Of a stretch of 64,000 nt of DNA, positions 53,215 to 62,321 are shown in pieces. Position numbers and translations under genes: made by a program. The notes below the pieces were generated by a model, which worked only from the letters and a program-made list of their open reading frames with translations, was not told where the DNA came from and did not search any database. This DNA is from Thermococcus profundus (lineage in GTDB: Archaea > Methanobacteriota_B > Thermococci > Thermococcales > Thermococcaceae). How positions within the stretch are numbered: the stretch's first letter is position 1; each line of letters opens with the position of its first letter. Location: assembly GCF_002214585.1 (NCBI RefSeq), contig NZ_CP014862.1:1941099-2005098 (forward strand), written 5' to 3'.

Positions 53215-53964
53215 ATGCGATTCATTCCCCTCATAGTCGCTAGGCCTGAAGTCCAGATGGCAATAGACGAGGCTATAATGAGGGCGAGGATCGAGGGGGA
53301 GGTCCCCGATACGATTCGACTGTACGCCTTCTCGCCCAGCTCAGTTACTATAGGCCGCTTCCAGAGCGTCGTCCACGATGTCAACCTCGACGAGGCAAAG
53401 AAGCTTGGAATTCCAATAGTCAGGAGGATAACCGGTGGGGGAAGCGTATTCCACGATGAGTTCGGCGAGATAACTTACTCCGTCGTAGCCGGCGAAGACC
53501 TTCACCCGGCCCTGAGGAACGTGGAGGAGAGCTACCGCTACCTTGCCGGCCCCCTCGTGGATGCGCTCAAGGAGCTCGGCCTCGATGCTGGATTCTCCGG
53601 TTTAAACGACATCGTTGCGAACGGGAAGAAGATAAGCGGCTCAGCTCAAACGAGAAGGAAGGGGGTTATCCTCCAGCACGGCACGTTCATGTACGCGACA
53701 AGGGTGGAGGTGCTCGGAAAGGTTCTCAGAGTTTCAAAGGAGAAGCTGAAGGATAAGGGAGTTTCAAGCATCTGGGAGCGCGTCACAACCCTGGAGCGCG
53801 AGGGGATAAAGCTAACCCGCTGGGAGGCCTACGAACTCCTAAAAAACAGCTTTGCCAATGCCTTTGAACTTGAGGATGGCCAACTGACGGACTACGAGCT
53901 CGAACTGGCAGAAAAGCTGGTGGAGGAGAAGTACGGAAATAGGGAATGGAACGAGATGCGTTAG
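53215..53964 (+). CDS. lplA: Lipoate-protein ligase A
   Basis: Activates lipoate or octanoate and transfers it to lipoyl domains such as the glycine cleavage H protein. The motif RRITGGGSVFHDEFGEITYS carries the R-R-x-x-G-G-G signature, NDIVANGKKISGSAQTRRKG supplies the catalytic Lys, and HGTFMY follows. ATG 53215 is preferred: TATA spacing favours a near-leaderless start, and the reading upstream runs over the sRNA and a non-conserved tract. At 249 residues it is short, so a partner such as LplB could be needed. Confidence 0.92.
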   Translation: MRFIPLIVARPEVQMAIDEAIMRARIEGEVPDTIRLYAFSPSSVTIGRFQSVVHDVNLDEAKKLGIPIVRRITGGGSVFHDEFGEITYSVVAGEDLHPALRNVEESYRYLAGPLVDALKELGLDAGFSGLNDIVANGKKISGSAQTRRKGVILQHGTFMYATRVEVLGKVLRVSKEKLKDKGVSSIWERVTTLEREGIKLTRWEAYELLKNSFANAFELEDGQLTDYELELAEKLVEEKYGNREWNEMR

Positions 53965-54599
53965 GGGAGCTTCCAGTTTTCTCCAATTTTATACTCCTCC
54001 GCAAGCTCGTAGAAAAGCTCGTCCGTTCCAAGCTCTTCCCTCAGCTTTCGGAAGTTCTTCTCAAGGCGCGGAAGCCTTCCCTTTGAGCGCTTCAGCATGT
54101 CGTTGCCCAGCTCAACCGCGAAGCGGAGGTACTCGTCGTCCACGAGGATTCTTCCGTCCTTGCCCAGAGGGGCCGTGAGGTACTCAGTGGCGTTTATCTC
54201 GACGAGGTAGCGCTTTGAGATAACCTTGAAGGTCGTGTACTTGAAGCCTGAGGCGAGGCCGAGTTCGTGGAGCTTTTTGGCCCTTTCAAGATCCTCGGCG
54301 ACAATGTGAAAAATAGGCGGCTGGCTCTTTAGGAAGATAAGGCCCTCTCTTGCGTTTTCCAGGGCTTCCTTGGCTTCTTCAAATTCAATGAGCCTGTGAA
54401 CCTTTATCAGCCAGCGGGAGAGGGGCTTCGCGCCGAGGGCTGGTTCCTCGATGATGCCGATCCTCCCAGAGCAGGAGGAGGTCGTGTATATTCCTTTGAT
54501 TGAGTTGATGAGCAGGAGAAGGTCTATTATGTCCTCGTCAACTTTTCCCTCTTTCATAGCCGTGAACAGACTTTGAAGGGCTTCTCGCTTGGCTTTCAT
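53961..54599 (-). CDS. taw3: tRNA wybutosine-synthesising protein Taw3
   Basis: AdoMet-dependent methyltransferase acting on the tricyclic wyosine base at G37 of tRNA-Phe. The 212-residue protein has the TYW3 core TSSCSGRIGIIEE, then PPIFHIVAEDLERAKKLHEL and the C-terminal GRILVDDEYLRFAVELGN. The start follows GGGGGTTG. It ends convergently, overlapping lplA by 4 bases. Confidence 0.94.
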   Translation of the reverse strand: MKAKREALQSLFTAMKEGKVDEDIIDLLLLINSIKGIYTTSSCSGRIGIIEEPALGAKPLSRWLIKVHRLIEFEEAKEALENAREGLIFLKSQPPIFHIVAEDLERAKKLHELGLASGFKYTTFKVISKRYLVEINATEYLTAPLGKDGRILVDDEYLRFAVELGNDMLKRSKGRLPRLEKNFRKLREELGTDELFYELAEEYKIGENWKLP

Positions 54600-54737
54600 A
54601 TTACAACCCCCTGACGGTTTCCAATTGCCCTGAAATCATCCTCAGAGCTGGAGTGTAGCAGGTAAAAGGCATCTCCTCCCTCTTTCAGCCCGTTGTGTCG
54701 AAAACTTTATAAAGCTAACCCAAAAGGTTTTAGCGAT

Positions 54738-54815
54738 GGCCGGGGTGGTGTAGCCTGGTCAGCACAGGGGACTGTGGATCCCCTAGCCCGGGTTCAAATC
54801 CCGGCCCCGGCCCCA
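54738..54815 (+). tRNA. tRNA-His (GTG)
   Basis: Acceptor GCCGGGG pairs with CCCCGGC, and the extra G at position -1 (54738) faces C73, as required for tRNA-His. The anticodon stem GGGGA/TCCCC closes CTGTGGA with anticodon GTG. CCA is encoded at 54813-54815. A TATA box CTTTATAAAG lies about 30 bases upstream. Confidence 0.96.
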
Positions 54816-55141
54816 GAACAGTCCTTTCTGACGGATGTTGTGACAGAGCCTCAACACCTTTGGGAAACCTCGCTTCTCAAGGAGCGCTGGCGGAAAAAAT
54901 ATGCGCTTCAACAAGCCCAGGAGTTGCTCATTGATCCGCTCAATTCTGATGGTTCCCACAACAACCCTTTGGGTTCTAAAAGAAAGTTGAATTTCCTAAA
55001 AGAGAGAAGTGAAAGCCCCAACTTCTTATGCCCTTATGCACTTTATCGACAAGACCATATGACTATGAAATTTCAATGTTCTAAGGTAGAAGATTTAATT
55101 CCCAGTAAATCTTTTAAGGCCGTGTACCCAATAATGCCCTG
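54816..55141. other. AT-rich gene-poor tract after tRNA-His
   Basis: No supported gene in about 325 bases. A long open frame passes through the tRNA and this tract, but it has no family features. AACAGTCCTTTCTGACG at the start resembles the sequence after tRNA-Ala, and CTAAAAGAAAGTT near 54976 resembles CTAAAAAGAAAGTT near 52840. Probably decayed or repeat-derived DNA. Confidence 0.5.
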
Positions 55142-55150
55142 GTGGTCATA

Positions 55151-55714
55151 GTGGGACTGCGGGGCCTATCATATGAAGATAAAACAAAGGTTTTTATAGT
55201 GCTCGGATTCTCAGTTGTATTCCTCGGGATTCTGGGGGCGTTGATCTATCCCATCATGAGCCACGGCACCAACATCTTCGAGGTCGCCTCCCCAAAGGGC
55301 CAGCCCCTCCTCATCCGCAATCTCACAGTAGGGGACGTTTCATACAAAGACGTTGTTGCCCTGAATCCGTACTACAACAATCTGATAATCCACTCAAGCA
55401 AGGAGGGAGCCGGAAACGTTACGATAACCCTCGAGACTCCCGGATGGTGTGTGGATCTCTGGATCTGGGGTGGAAAAGAGAAGGGCTGGGTCCTAAAGAG
55501 CAACTGCTCAAGGTCAGTGTCCCTGAGCTACTACTCCTTCGATGTGAGGCCAGCACACGAGAGCGGCGAGCTCTACTGGTACCTAGGAGCCGGTAGCATG
55601 CTGGTCTTCCACAAGGAGGGGAAGATAGATAACTACGAGAAGGTAGCGTTTAAGGTAAAGTACAAGGGCAAAGAGGATGAAGGGTCGTTCCTGGTCTCCC
55701 TCGGAAGAAGGTGA
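55151..55714 (+). CDS. Membrane-anchored external protein, function unknown
   Basis: The 187-residue protein has one N-terminal membrane segment (KVFIVLGFSVVFLGILGALI, near residues 12-31) and a beta-rich external domain with two cysteines (PGWCVDLW and KSNCSRSV) that could form a disulfide. GTG 55151 is chosen because GGTGGTC is just upstream; GTG 55142 lies within that site. It lies after the tRNA-His tract. Family not recognised. Confidence 0.72.
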   Translation: MGLRGLSYEDKTKVFIVLGFSVVFLGILGALIYPIMSHGTNIFEVASPKGQPLLIRNLTVGDVSYKDVVALNPYYNNLIIHSSKEGAGNVTITLETPGWCVDLWIWGGKEKGWVLKSNCSRSVSLSYYSFDVRPAHESGELYWYLGAGSMLVFHKEGKIDNYEKVAFKVKYKGKEDEGSFLVSLGRR

Positions 55715-55893
55715 GGCTTTTTGACCCCCAATTTTTATCCGTGCGCTTCAAACCAAAACCTCCACTGAGACATTTTGGCTATCCTGGAAGGCACTTTATC
55801 AGAATGTCGGGACATGAAACCCAAACTAGAGGAACCCCCACAATGCGCTGAAGATAAAAAGAGAAGAACGACTATGGAGCGAATTATCGGTAT

Positions 55894-56457
55894 TCAATGC
55901 ATTATCGCCCGCGTCCCTGCGTCGCGTTCCGTTTTGGCGGCTAAAGCTATCGCGATGTAGTTGGCACCGGCCAGTATCATATCCGTCGAGATGAACAGGC
56001 CAACGGCCCAGAGGCTTGACCACGGCCACTGAAGAACTATCATCAGACCGAGGAAGACGGTCAGGATCCCTGAAAGGCTCATAAGGGCCCACTGGGATAC
56101 ATCCCTGTTCTGGAATGCCACGGCAATCCTGAGGAAGCCGATGAAGATGAGAGCCAGCCCCAGGAAGAGCGCGTATATTGCGGTGGCGAGTACGGGATTT
56201 ATCACGGCGAATATGCCGCCAAGGACGTAGATGGCCCCCATAACGATGTGCAGGGTTCTGCTCTTCCACTCCTTGGCTTTAGTGATTCCCTGTACTGTCT
56301 GCAGAATTCCGCCGGCTATCATGAACGCTCCGAACACAGCCACACTGGTGATGCTGAGGAGCGGGAGGATCATTAATCCGGCGGTTCCTAAGGTTATGAA
56401 TATCAACCCGAGACCGAGCATCCAGACCCAGTTCTTTTCAACTTCTCCGTACTTCAT
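55894..56457 (-). CDS. HdeD/DUF308 family membrane protein
   Basis: The 187-residue protein has six membrane segments in repeated pairs (MLGLGLIFITLGTAGLMIL, AVFGAFMIAGGILQTVQGI, GAIYVLGGIFAVINPVLATAI, LILVFIGFLRIA-type and ILAGANYIAIALA). This is the HdeD/DUF308 pattern, small membrane proteins associated with acid stress in bacteria but with no established archaeal role. GGGGGTGATACA lies before the ATG. Confidence 0.88.
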   Translation of the reverse strand: MKYGEVEKNWVWMLGLGLIFITLGTAGLMILPLLSITSVAVFGAFMIAGGILQTVQGITKAKEWKSRTLHIVMGAIYVLGGIFAVINPVLATAIYALFLGLALIFIGFLRIAVAFQNRDVSQWALMSLSGILTVFLGLMIVLQWPWSSLWAVGLFISTDMILAGANYIAIALAAKTERDAGTRAIMH

Positions 56458-56576
56458 TGTATCACCCCCTTATTTTCACCATTGGTAAGTTTAAAGGCTT
56501 AAAAGTTTTTCTGTATTTTTGTTATTAAATTTCCTCTTACCGAGCTATTTATAAACTCCCCTGAGGAGCGCGGAAT

Positions 56577-57104
56577 ATGCGCTTCAAGCCCAAACCCTTC
56601 ACAGATCCGGTTCCATTCAGGTGCCTCTACTGCCTCGACTGCTGCAGGGGGAGGCACATCTACCTGACGCTCGAGGACATAGAGAGGATAGCGAGGGCCG
56701 GCCACGATCCGCAGGACTTCGTGACGTTCTCAGTTGAGGGAGACAAAATCCGCTTCGTTCTCGCTGTGAGGGAGTGGGATTTGGGATGCGTCTTCCACGA
56801 CCCGGAGACTGGGAAGTGTACAATCCACGAGGTCAATCCTATCATCTGCCGCATCTACCCCTTCATGGTGTCGAGAAAGCCGCTGGGTGTGGAGGGGGAA
56901 GAGCCCTTCGAGTACAGAGGTGAGAAGCTCTGGCTCTACTATGACGAGAGCTGTCCGGGGATAAACGCCGAAGAACCGGAAACAACAATAACGCCGGAAG
57001 AGATAGCGGAGCTTGGCCTGGAGTTCGAGAGGGAGTTTGAAAAGACGGATATGGACGGCTTTGTCGAGCTGATTGGGAGGCTCGATGGTGAGGGAAATGG
57101 ATGA
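56577..57104 (+). CDS. YkgJ-type cysteine-cluster protein
   Basis: The 175-residue protein has the YkgJ/CxxCxxCC arrangement: [12 protein letters not shown] at the N-terminus, [27 protein letters not shown] and DESCPG. These cysteines probably bind a metal or an iron-sulfur cluster. A TATA box (GCTATTTATAAAC) about 25 bases upstream makes the mRNA leaderless. It overlaps the Nip7 gene by 8 bases. Activity unknown. Confidence 0.88.
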   Translation: MRFKPKPFTDPVPFRCLYCLDCCRGRHIYLTLEDIERIARAGHDPQDFVTFSVEGDKIRFVLAVREWDLGCVFHDPETGKCTIHEVNPIICRIYPFMVSRKPLGVEGEEPFEYRGEKLWLYYDESCPGINAEEPETTITPEEIAELGLEFEREFEKTDMDGFVELIGRLDGEGNG

Positions 57105-57600
57105 GCTCCGCCATCGAAGGGCGTCATCATGGGAGTACGACCTCATCCTGCGAGAGGCGGAAAAGTACGGCGAGCTAAGGCATCATACCTTCGCCATTGT
57201 TGAAGGGAAGTTCCGCGACGTCTACGCGGTTAACGAGAGGGTCTGGACCGAGATAGAGGGGCTCAAAATGAAGCCCTACGCATATGGAACCTTCGTCGGC
57301 ACCATAAAGGTCGATAAAAACCTTGTCGAGAAGTTCTACCCCAACGTCGAGTTCTTCTACTTCGTTGACGTCCAGAAGAACTATGCGATACTAAGCCCCA
57401 AGGCCGGATTTCTGTTCACGACCGGAAAGGACGTGCCGAGGAGCGGCGTGCGCTCTTATAACTGGCAGGGCACCAAAAAGCTCGTAATCTACGATGAAAA
57501 CGGGATAATCCTCGGAATCGGAAGGATAAATCCCGGGAGCAGAAACAAGTTCATCCTAAACGTGACAGACATCGGTGCGTTCATCAGGAGGAGGCGCTGA
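57097..57600 (+). CDS. Nip7-like ribosome biogenesis protein (PUA domain)
   Basis: The 167-residue protein starts [20 protein letters not shown] and has the C-terminal PUA domain ([34 protein letters not shown]-like end IGAFIRRRR). It matches archaeal Nip7, an RNA-binding protein involved in ribosomal subunit assembly. ATG 57097 follows GGTGAGGGAA; an eight-residue upstream reading overlaps the preceding gene further. Confidence 0.93.
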   Translation: MDELRHRRASSWEYDLILREAEKYGELRHHTFAIVEGKFRDVYAVNERVWTEIEGLKMKPYAYGTFVGTIKVDKNLVEKFYPNVEFFYFVDVQKNYAILSPKAGFLFTTGKDVPRSGVRSYNWQGTKKLVIYDENGIILGIGRINPGSRNKFILNVTDIGAFIRRRR

Positions 57601-57684
57601 CTTTTCTTACCAGACGTAATCTTTTTAAGCCCTTCTTCGCAGGAACTTAATGATAACAAAAAGTTAGTTTAAGGGGTGGTCGCG

Positions 57685-58431
57685 ATGACCCGGATGGTGA
57701 AGACAGGCATCCCGGGGATGGACGAGATACTCCACGGAGGAATACCCGAGAGGAACGTCGTCCTGCTCAGTGGTGGGCCTGGAACCGGAAAGTCAATCTT
57801 CTCACAGCAGTTCATCTGGAACGGTCTCCAAATGGGCGAGCCCGGAATCTACGTGGCACTCGAGGAGCACCCGGTTCAGGTAAGGCAAAACATGGCCGGG
57901 TTCGGCTGGGACGTCAGGAAGTACGAGGATGAAGGGTTATTCGCGATGGTAGATGCCTTCACCGCTGGAATCGGCAAGAGCAAGGAGTACGAGAGGTACA
58001 TCGTCCACGATTTAACCGACATCAGGGAGTTCATAGACGTCCTCAGGACAGCTGTTAAGGACATTGGAGCCAAGAGGCTGGTGGTTGACTCCGTCACGAC
58101 GCTCTACATCAACAAGCCCGCGATGGCGAGGAGCATCGTGATGCAGCTCAAGAGGGTTCTGGCCGGTCTTGGCGTTACCAGCATCTTCGTCAGCCAGATA
58201 AGCGTCGGCGAGAGGGGTTTCGGCGGCCCCGGTGTCGAGCACGGCGTCGACGGCATAATCCGCCTCGACCTCGATGAGATCGACGGCGAGCTGAAGCGCT
58301 CCCTGATAGTCTGGAAGATGCGCGGAACGAGCCACAGCATGAGGAGGCACCCGTTTGACATCATCGACACCGGAATAGTCGTCTATCCTGACAAAGTCCT
58401 CAAGAGGAAGGCCGTTGTTGAGCTTGAGTGA
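57685..58431 (+). CDS. KaiC-like RecA-superfamily ATPase
   Basis: The 248-residue single KaiC domain has Walker A GGPGTGKS, the catalytic Glu pair in [11 protein letters not shown] and Walker [12 protein letters not shown]. The arginine-bearing C-terminal strand [16 protein letters not shown] is typical of archaeal KaiC-domain proteins. ATG 57685 follows GGGGTGG. It is followed by an HTH protein 23 bases downstream. Such pairs are predicted to act in signalling or regulation; the ligand is unknown. Confidence 0.94.
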   Translation: MTRMVKTGIPGMDEILHGGIPERNVVLLSGGPGTGKSIFSQQFIWNGLQMGEPGIYVALEEHPVQVRQNMAGFGWDVRKYEDEGLFAMVDAFTAGIGKSKEYERYIVHDLTDIREFIDVLRTAVKDIGAKRLVVDSVTTLYINKPAMARSIVMQLKRVLAGLGVTSIFVSQISVGERGFGGPGVEHGVDGIIRLDLDEIDGELKRSLIVWKMRGTSHSMRRHPFDIIDTGIVVYPDKVLKRKAVVELE

Positions 58432-58454
58432 AAACTGAGGGGAGGTGATGCGAG

Positions 58455-58982
58455 ATGGTGGAGGTTCCGCTGAACCCGATCGGAAGGGAGGAGATACACA
58501 GGCTCGAGAGCGTTCTCCTCTTCGCGACGCTATTCAGGCCCGAGGTCATAGAGCTGATAAAGGATCCAGCCGAGAGGCTCACCTGGGTTGACAGCCTTGC
58601 AGTAGCTGCCGGAGCGATAGCCAGGGAGAAGGCTGGAATGACGGTCAGCGAAATCGCCGAGGAGCTCGGAAGAACGGAGCAGACGATAAGGAAGCACCTC
58701 AAGGGCGAGACCAAGGCAGGACAGCTCGTCAGGGAGACCTACGAACTTATCAAGCAGGGCAAGCTCGACGAGCTCGTGAAGAACATCGAAGTCCTCTCCA
58801 AGGGTGGCCAGGTGGTTGCGCTGGAGGAGTACGAGAAGCTCAAGAGGGAGAAGGAAGAGCTTGAAGCCAGGGTAAAGGAGCTTGAGGAGGAGAACCACCA
58901 GCTTAAGGCGAAGCTTGAGAACATCAGAAAAGTTCTCAACGATGCTCTGGAGAGAGTAAAGGAGATAGAGAAGCTCCTCTGA
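58455..58982 (+). CDS. HTH coiled-coil protein paired with the KaiC-like ATPase
   Basis: The 175-residue protein has an N-terminal helical part, a helix-turn-helix (MTVSEIAEELGRTEQTIRKH, near residues 62-81), then a long coiled coil (about 120-175) rich in Glu, Lys and Leu. Proteins of this type recur next to archaeal KaiC genes (near-KaiC domain in my memory of the TIGRFAM set). A DNA-binding partner controlled by the ATPase is the likely role. It stops 5 bases before the convergent speH. Confidence 0.88.
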   Translation: MVEVPLNPIGREEIHRLESVLLFATLFRPEVIELIKDPAERLTWVDSLAVAAGAIAREKAGMTVSEIAEELGRTEQTIRKHLKGETKAGQLVRETYELIKQGKLDELVKNIEVLSKGGQVVALEEYEKLKREKEELEARVKELEEENHQLKAKLENIRKVLNDALERVKEIEKLL

Positions 58983-58987
58983 GCCTC

Positions 58988-59419
58988 TTAACCCCTTCCG
59001 TTTCCGTCTTTTCTGAGGCTCTCCTCCCAAGTCATAATCATGTGGGTGTAGGTGTCGTCGTCTTCCTCAATGCCCCTCTTTATCTCTGAGACGTGGGCGT
59101 ACCTGGCCTTGAACTGCTCCAGGATGTAGTCGACGGCCTTCTCGGGGTCGGCCTTGGTGCCGCAGGTGTAGACGTCGAGGGCGGCATAACCTCTCTCCGG
59201 CCAAGTGTGGACTGAGATGTGGCTCTCAGCGACGATGACGACTCCGCTGACGCCGGTTGGCGAGAACTTGAAGAAGTAGCTGGACTTAACCTCCATGTTG
59301 CTTATCTTCGCCGCGTTGAGGAATATCTCCCTTATCCTATCAGCGTTACCGAGGACTTCAGGATCGCAACCGGCGGCCTCAACAACGTAGTGAAACCCTA
59401 TCGTCTCGATCTCGCTCAT
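58988..59419 (-). CDS. speH: S-adenosylmethionine decarboxylase proenzyme
   Basis: A pyruvoyl enzyme that makes decarboxylated AdoMet for polyamines. Self-cleavage occurs between Glu and Ser in VAESHISVHTWPERGYAALD, and the proton donor Cys is in DVYTCG. At 143 residues it is the short archaeal/bacterial class. ATG 59419 follows GGGTGAGAGCC. A TATA box (TTTAAAAAGG-like) lies about 30 bases upstream. Confidence 0.96.
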   Translation of the reverse strand: MSEIETIGFHYVVEAAGCDPEVLGNADRIREIFLNAAKISNMEVKSSYFFKFSPTGVSGVVIVAESHISVHTWPERGYAALDVYTCGTKADPEKAVDYILEQFKARYAHVSEIKRGIEEDDDTYTHMIMTWEESLRKDGNGRG

Positions 59420-59767
59420 GGCTCTCACCCGTCTTCCTACTGTGGACTTCCCTTTTTAAAGTTAATCCTAAATCAAAGAGCTCTGAACGGGCTTTTTAGA
59501 TTTTAACCGGAAGATACTGGGCCGGTAACGGATTAAGCTGTTATCTTTCAGCCGTTTTTTGAATTTCGCGGAAGTTTCTGAATATCAGCGAATATTCCCC
59601 CCAGCAACGCTCCAATCTAGGTTTTGCCCCCTCCTCCACCTTAAAATTGAAACTTTTTTATGGCGTTTTCATGAAAGACCACTAATTTTAAAACCCGGGC
59701 CCTTCATTATCGATAGTGGTTCAGTGAATGATCACCAGTACGTATAAAAGTGCAGCGGGGTGTTGTT
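59420..59767. other. Intergenic region between divergent speH and secF
   Basis: About 350 bases with AT-rich character and no plausible gene. It contains the speH promoter near 59448-59460 and the secF TATA box GTATAAAAG near 59738-59746. Several ATTTTAAAA- and TTTTTTATGG-like elements in the middle (59640-59700) could be further promoter parts. No C/D box pattern was found. Confidence 0.5.
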
Positions 59768-60706
59768 ATGGCATCTAAGAAAAAAGGGAAGGCCCCATCG
59801 AGGCCCGCGGATGGAATACTCGAGAGCAAGAGGAGGAGGCTTTCCTTCCTCGTTAGAATGGAACCCAAAAAAATGATACTCTACCCACTGGTGGTTTTTG
59901 TAATAGCCGCCCTCCTTCTCGCGGTTCACCCGCCGGAGAAGGGCATAGACCTCAAGGGTGGTGTGGTAGTAACCGTCTACCACATCTCGGCCACCCCAGA
60001 TGAACTCGCCAAATACGTCAAGGACAAAACCGGGATTAACGTCAGGGCCGAGAAGTTCAGCGACCCCATAACCGGGCTCTCAGGGATCAGGCTCTACGCC
60101 CCGGCGGGAACGAATCCCGACGAAATCTCAAACGCCATCCAGCTTAAATACAAGAACGCGGACATAACCCCCAGGGTCGTGGATCCAACCTTCGGTAAAA
60201 TAGCCCAGAAGCAGGGAATAAAGGCGGTTATATACGCCTTCATCGGAATGGCAATAGTGGTCTTCCTGTTCTTCAGGGATCCGATTCCATCGGGCACAAT
60301 AATATTCTCGGCATTCTCGGACATGGTAATAGCCCTCGCCGTCATGGGCCTGCTTGGAATAAACCTCACAACTGCCACAATAGCCGCTCTCCTCATGCTC
60401 ATAGGTTACACAGTAGACAGCAACATCCTCCTCACCACCAGACTCCTCAGGAGGAAGGAGGACACGGCCGAGGATGCGTACCTGTCGGCGGTTTCAACCG
60501 GGTTCACCATGAGCACCACAACCTTAGGCGCCCTCCTTATCCTCTGGCTCGTCTCCACGTCCGACGTGATAGACAGCATAACCATCGTCCTCATCTTCGG
60601 CCTGTTGGCGGACTTCATGAACACCTGGATCTTCAACGCCGGTGTGCTGAGGTGGTACGTGGCAAGCCCGTTCAAGTTCACACTCAAGCTCAGGAGGGGT
60701 AGCTGA
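59768..60706 (+). CDS. secF: Protein-export membrane protein SecF
   Basis: Subunit of the SecDF complex that assists protein export through SecYEG. The 312-residue protein has a membrane segment, the periplasmic-side domain starting GIDLKGGVVVTVYHI, and five further membrane segments with the conserved LGINLTTATIAALLMLIGYT and VDSNILLTTRLLRR. The leader region has GGGGTG and a TATA box at the right distance for a short leader. The stop overlaps the secD ATG (TGATG). Confidence 0.95.
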   Translation: MASKKKGKAPSRPADGILESKRRRLSFLVRMEPKKMILYPLVVFVIAALLLAVHPPEKGIDLKGGVVVTVYHISATPDELAKYVKDKTGINVRAEKFSDPITGLSGIRLYAPAGTNPDEISNAIQLKYKNADITPRVVDPTFGKIAQKQGIKAVIYAFIGMAIVVFLFFRDPIPSGTIIFSAFSDMVIALAVMGLLGINLTTATIAALLMLIGYTVDSNILLTTRLLRRKEDTAEDAYLSAVSTGFTMSTTTLGALLILWLVSTSDVIDSITIVLIFGLLADFMNTWIFNAGVLRWYVASPFKFTLKLRRGS

Positions 60707-62286
60707 TGGCCAGAAGAAAGGGAATCAAAGCCCTCCTGCTCAACTGGAGGGTTCTCCTGCTCATAATCTTCCTCGTGGGGTCCCTGGCCGCTATCGCGGC
60801 CAACGGTCTGACCTACGGTATCGACATCGGCGGTGGGGTAGCCCTCATCGCAAAGCCAGAAAAACCCGTGAGCGGCGATACTGTCAACGGCATAATAACC
60901 TCCCTCCAGAACAGGCTCAACACCTTCGGCGTCAAGGACATCACCATAGAGTCACAGCGCGACCCCGAAACCGGGGAGAGCCTGATAGTCGTCAAGGTGG
61001 CCAACATTACCCTCGACGAGGCCAAGCAGATAAAGAACCTCATAGAGAGCCAGGGTGTACTCTACATGGAGTTCAACGGCGTTATCTTTGCCACCGGAGC
61101 GGACGTTACGGTTCACTCGAGTGACTGGGGCCTCAACCCGAGGGATTGCTCAACCTGCTGGTACGTGGGCTTCCAGCTTTCAGGCAAGGCCCAGGACAAC
61201 TTCAAGAAAGTCGCAAGCGGCAAAACGGGCTGGCCCGTTGACATATTCCTCGACCCGCCGACCAACTCCCTCCTAGTGGTCTCATCCAGGGTCTATCAGG
61301 AGCTCCAGAACCCTGCCGATTTCAACGGGAAAGCTGGCACTCAAGCTCCAACGCTCCTTGAGAGGATCGAGAAGGCCTTCAACATCACCGTCGTCGAGTA
61401 CAACAACCAGACCGCGGAGGAGATCATAGCTAACGCCACTAACCTAGGAAAGAAGAGCATAATAATCGCGGATCTCCCGGAAAGCCTCTACAACCAGGTC
61501 AAGGATGCCCTCCTCCAGGCAGGATCTAAGATCCGTGTCTCTTACTTCACCCCCCAACCAAACGAGGATATGAGGGACTTCGTCAAGAGAATTCTCAACC
61601 TCTACGGCCCCTACACCCTCAAGTTCGATCCAGCGCAGGGCAACTCCGACAGGCTTCAGCTCAGCGGAAGCGCCGCCACCAAAGAGGAAGCCCTCCAGGA
61701 GGCGAAGAGGATATACAGCGTCCTCAGGAGCGGTTCCCTCGCGGTCAAGCTCCACGTCATAAGCGAGGAGTACATATCCCCAACCCTCGGAGCAGGCTTC
61801 AAGAAGCAGGCTGGTATAGCTGGAATAGGCGCACTCATAGCTGTGCTCCTCATAGTCTACTACCACTACCGCAGGTGGAAGATAGCCATCCCGGTCGCGA
61901 GCACGAGCCTGTTTGAGGTCACGATAATCCTCGGAATAGCCGCACTGATACGCTGGAACCTCGACCTCCCGAGTATAGCAGGTATCATAGCGGCCATAGG
62001 TACGGGTGTGGACCAGCAGATAGTCATAACCGACGAGCTCCTCGGAGGATCCCCAAGCGGTAAGGTTGCCAGGAGGATGGGACTCATCAAGAGAATGGCT
62101 AGGGCGTTCTTCGTCATCCTGGCTTCAGCAACGACCACGATAGTCGCAATGAGCTTCCTCCTCATGTACTTCGTCGGAACACTTAAGGGCTTCGCATTCA
62201 CAACTATACTCGGTGTGCTCATTGGAGTCCTCGTCACCAGACCGGCCTACGCGGAGATAGCCAAGCACCTCCTCTCGCTCGACTGA
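60706..62286 (+). CDS. secD: Protein-export membrane protein SecD
   Basis: The 526-residue partner of SecF. The N-terminus has YGIDIGGGVALIAKPEKPVS, the D-x-G-G-G hallmark, a large external domain (about 40-360) and C-terminal membrane segments with LPSIAGIIAAIGTGVDQQIV and ATTTIVAMSFLLMYFVGTL. Overlap with secF indicates co-translation. It uses the proton gradient to promote export. Confidence 0.95.
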   Translation: MARRKGIKALLLNWRVLLLIIFLVGSLAAIAANGLTYGIDIGGGVALIAKPEKPVSGDTVNGIITSLQNRLNTFGVKDITIESQRDPETGESLIVVKVANITLDEAKQIKNLIESQGVLYMEFNGVIFATGADVTVHSSDWGLNPRDCSTCWYVGFQLSGKAQDNFKKVASGKTGWPVDIFLDPPTNSLLVVSSRVYQELQNPADFNGKAGTQAPTLLERIEKAFNITVVEYNNQTAEEIIANATNLGKKSIIIADLPESLYNQVKDALLQAGSKIRVSYFTPQPNEDMRDFVKRILNLYGPYTLKFDPAQGNSDRLQLSGSAATKEEALQEAKRIYSVLRSGSLAVKLHVISEEYISPTLGAGFKKQAGIAGIGALIAVLLIVYYHYRRWKIAIPVASTSLFEVTIILGIAALIRWNLDLPSIAGIIAAIGTGVDQQIVITDELLGGSPSGKVARRMGLIKRMARAFFVILASATTTIVAMSFLLMYFVGTLKGFAFTTILGVLIGVLVTRPAYAEIAKHLLSLD

Positions 62287-62321
62287 CCTTTCTTTTCCAT
62301 TCAATTTTCGGTGGTGGTAGG

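Noticed and set aside
54610..54665. Partial C/D-box-like pattern on the minus strand upstream of tRNA-His
   Set aside because: CTGA and a GATGATT-like box occur, but a proper C box and final D box are missing, unlike the two accepted sRNAs.
54693..55151. A 152-codon frame running through tRNA-His into the following tract
   Set aside because: It reads across a structured tRNA and its promoter, has no recognisable domain and no ribosome site; treated as chance.
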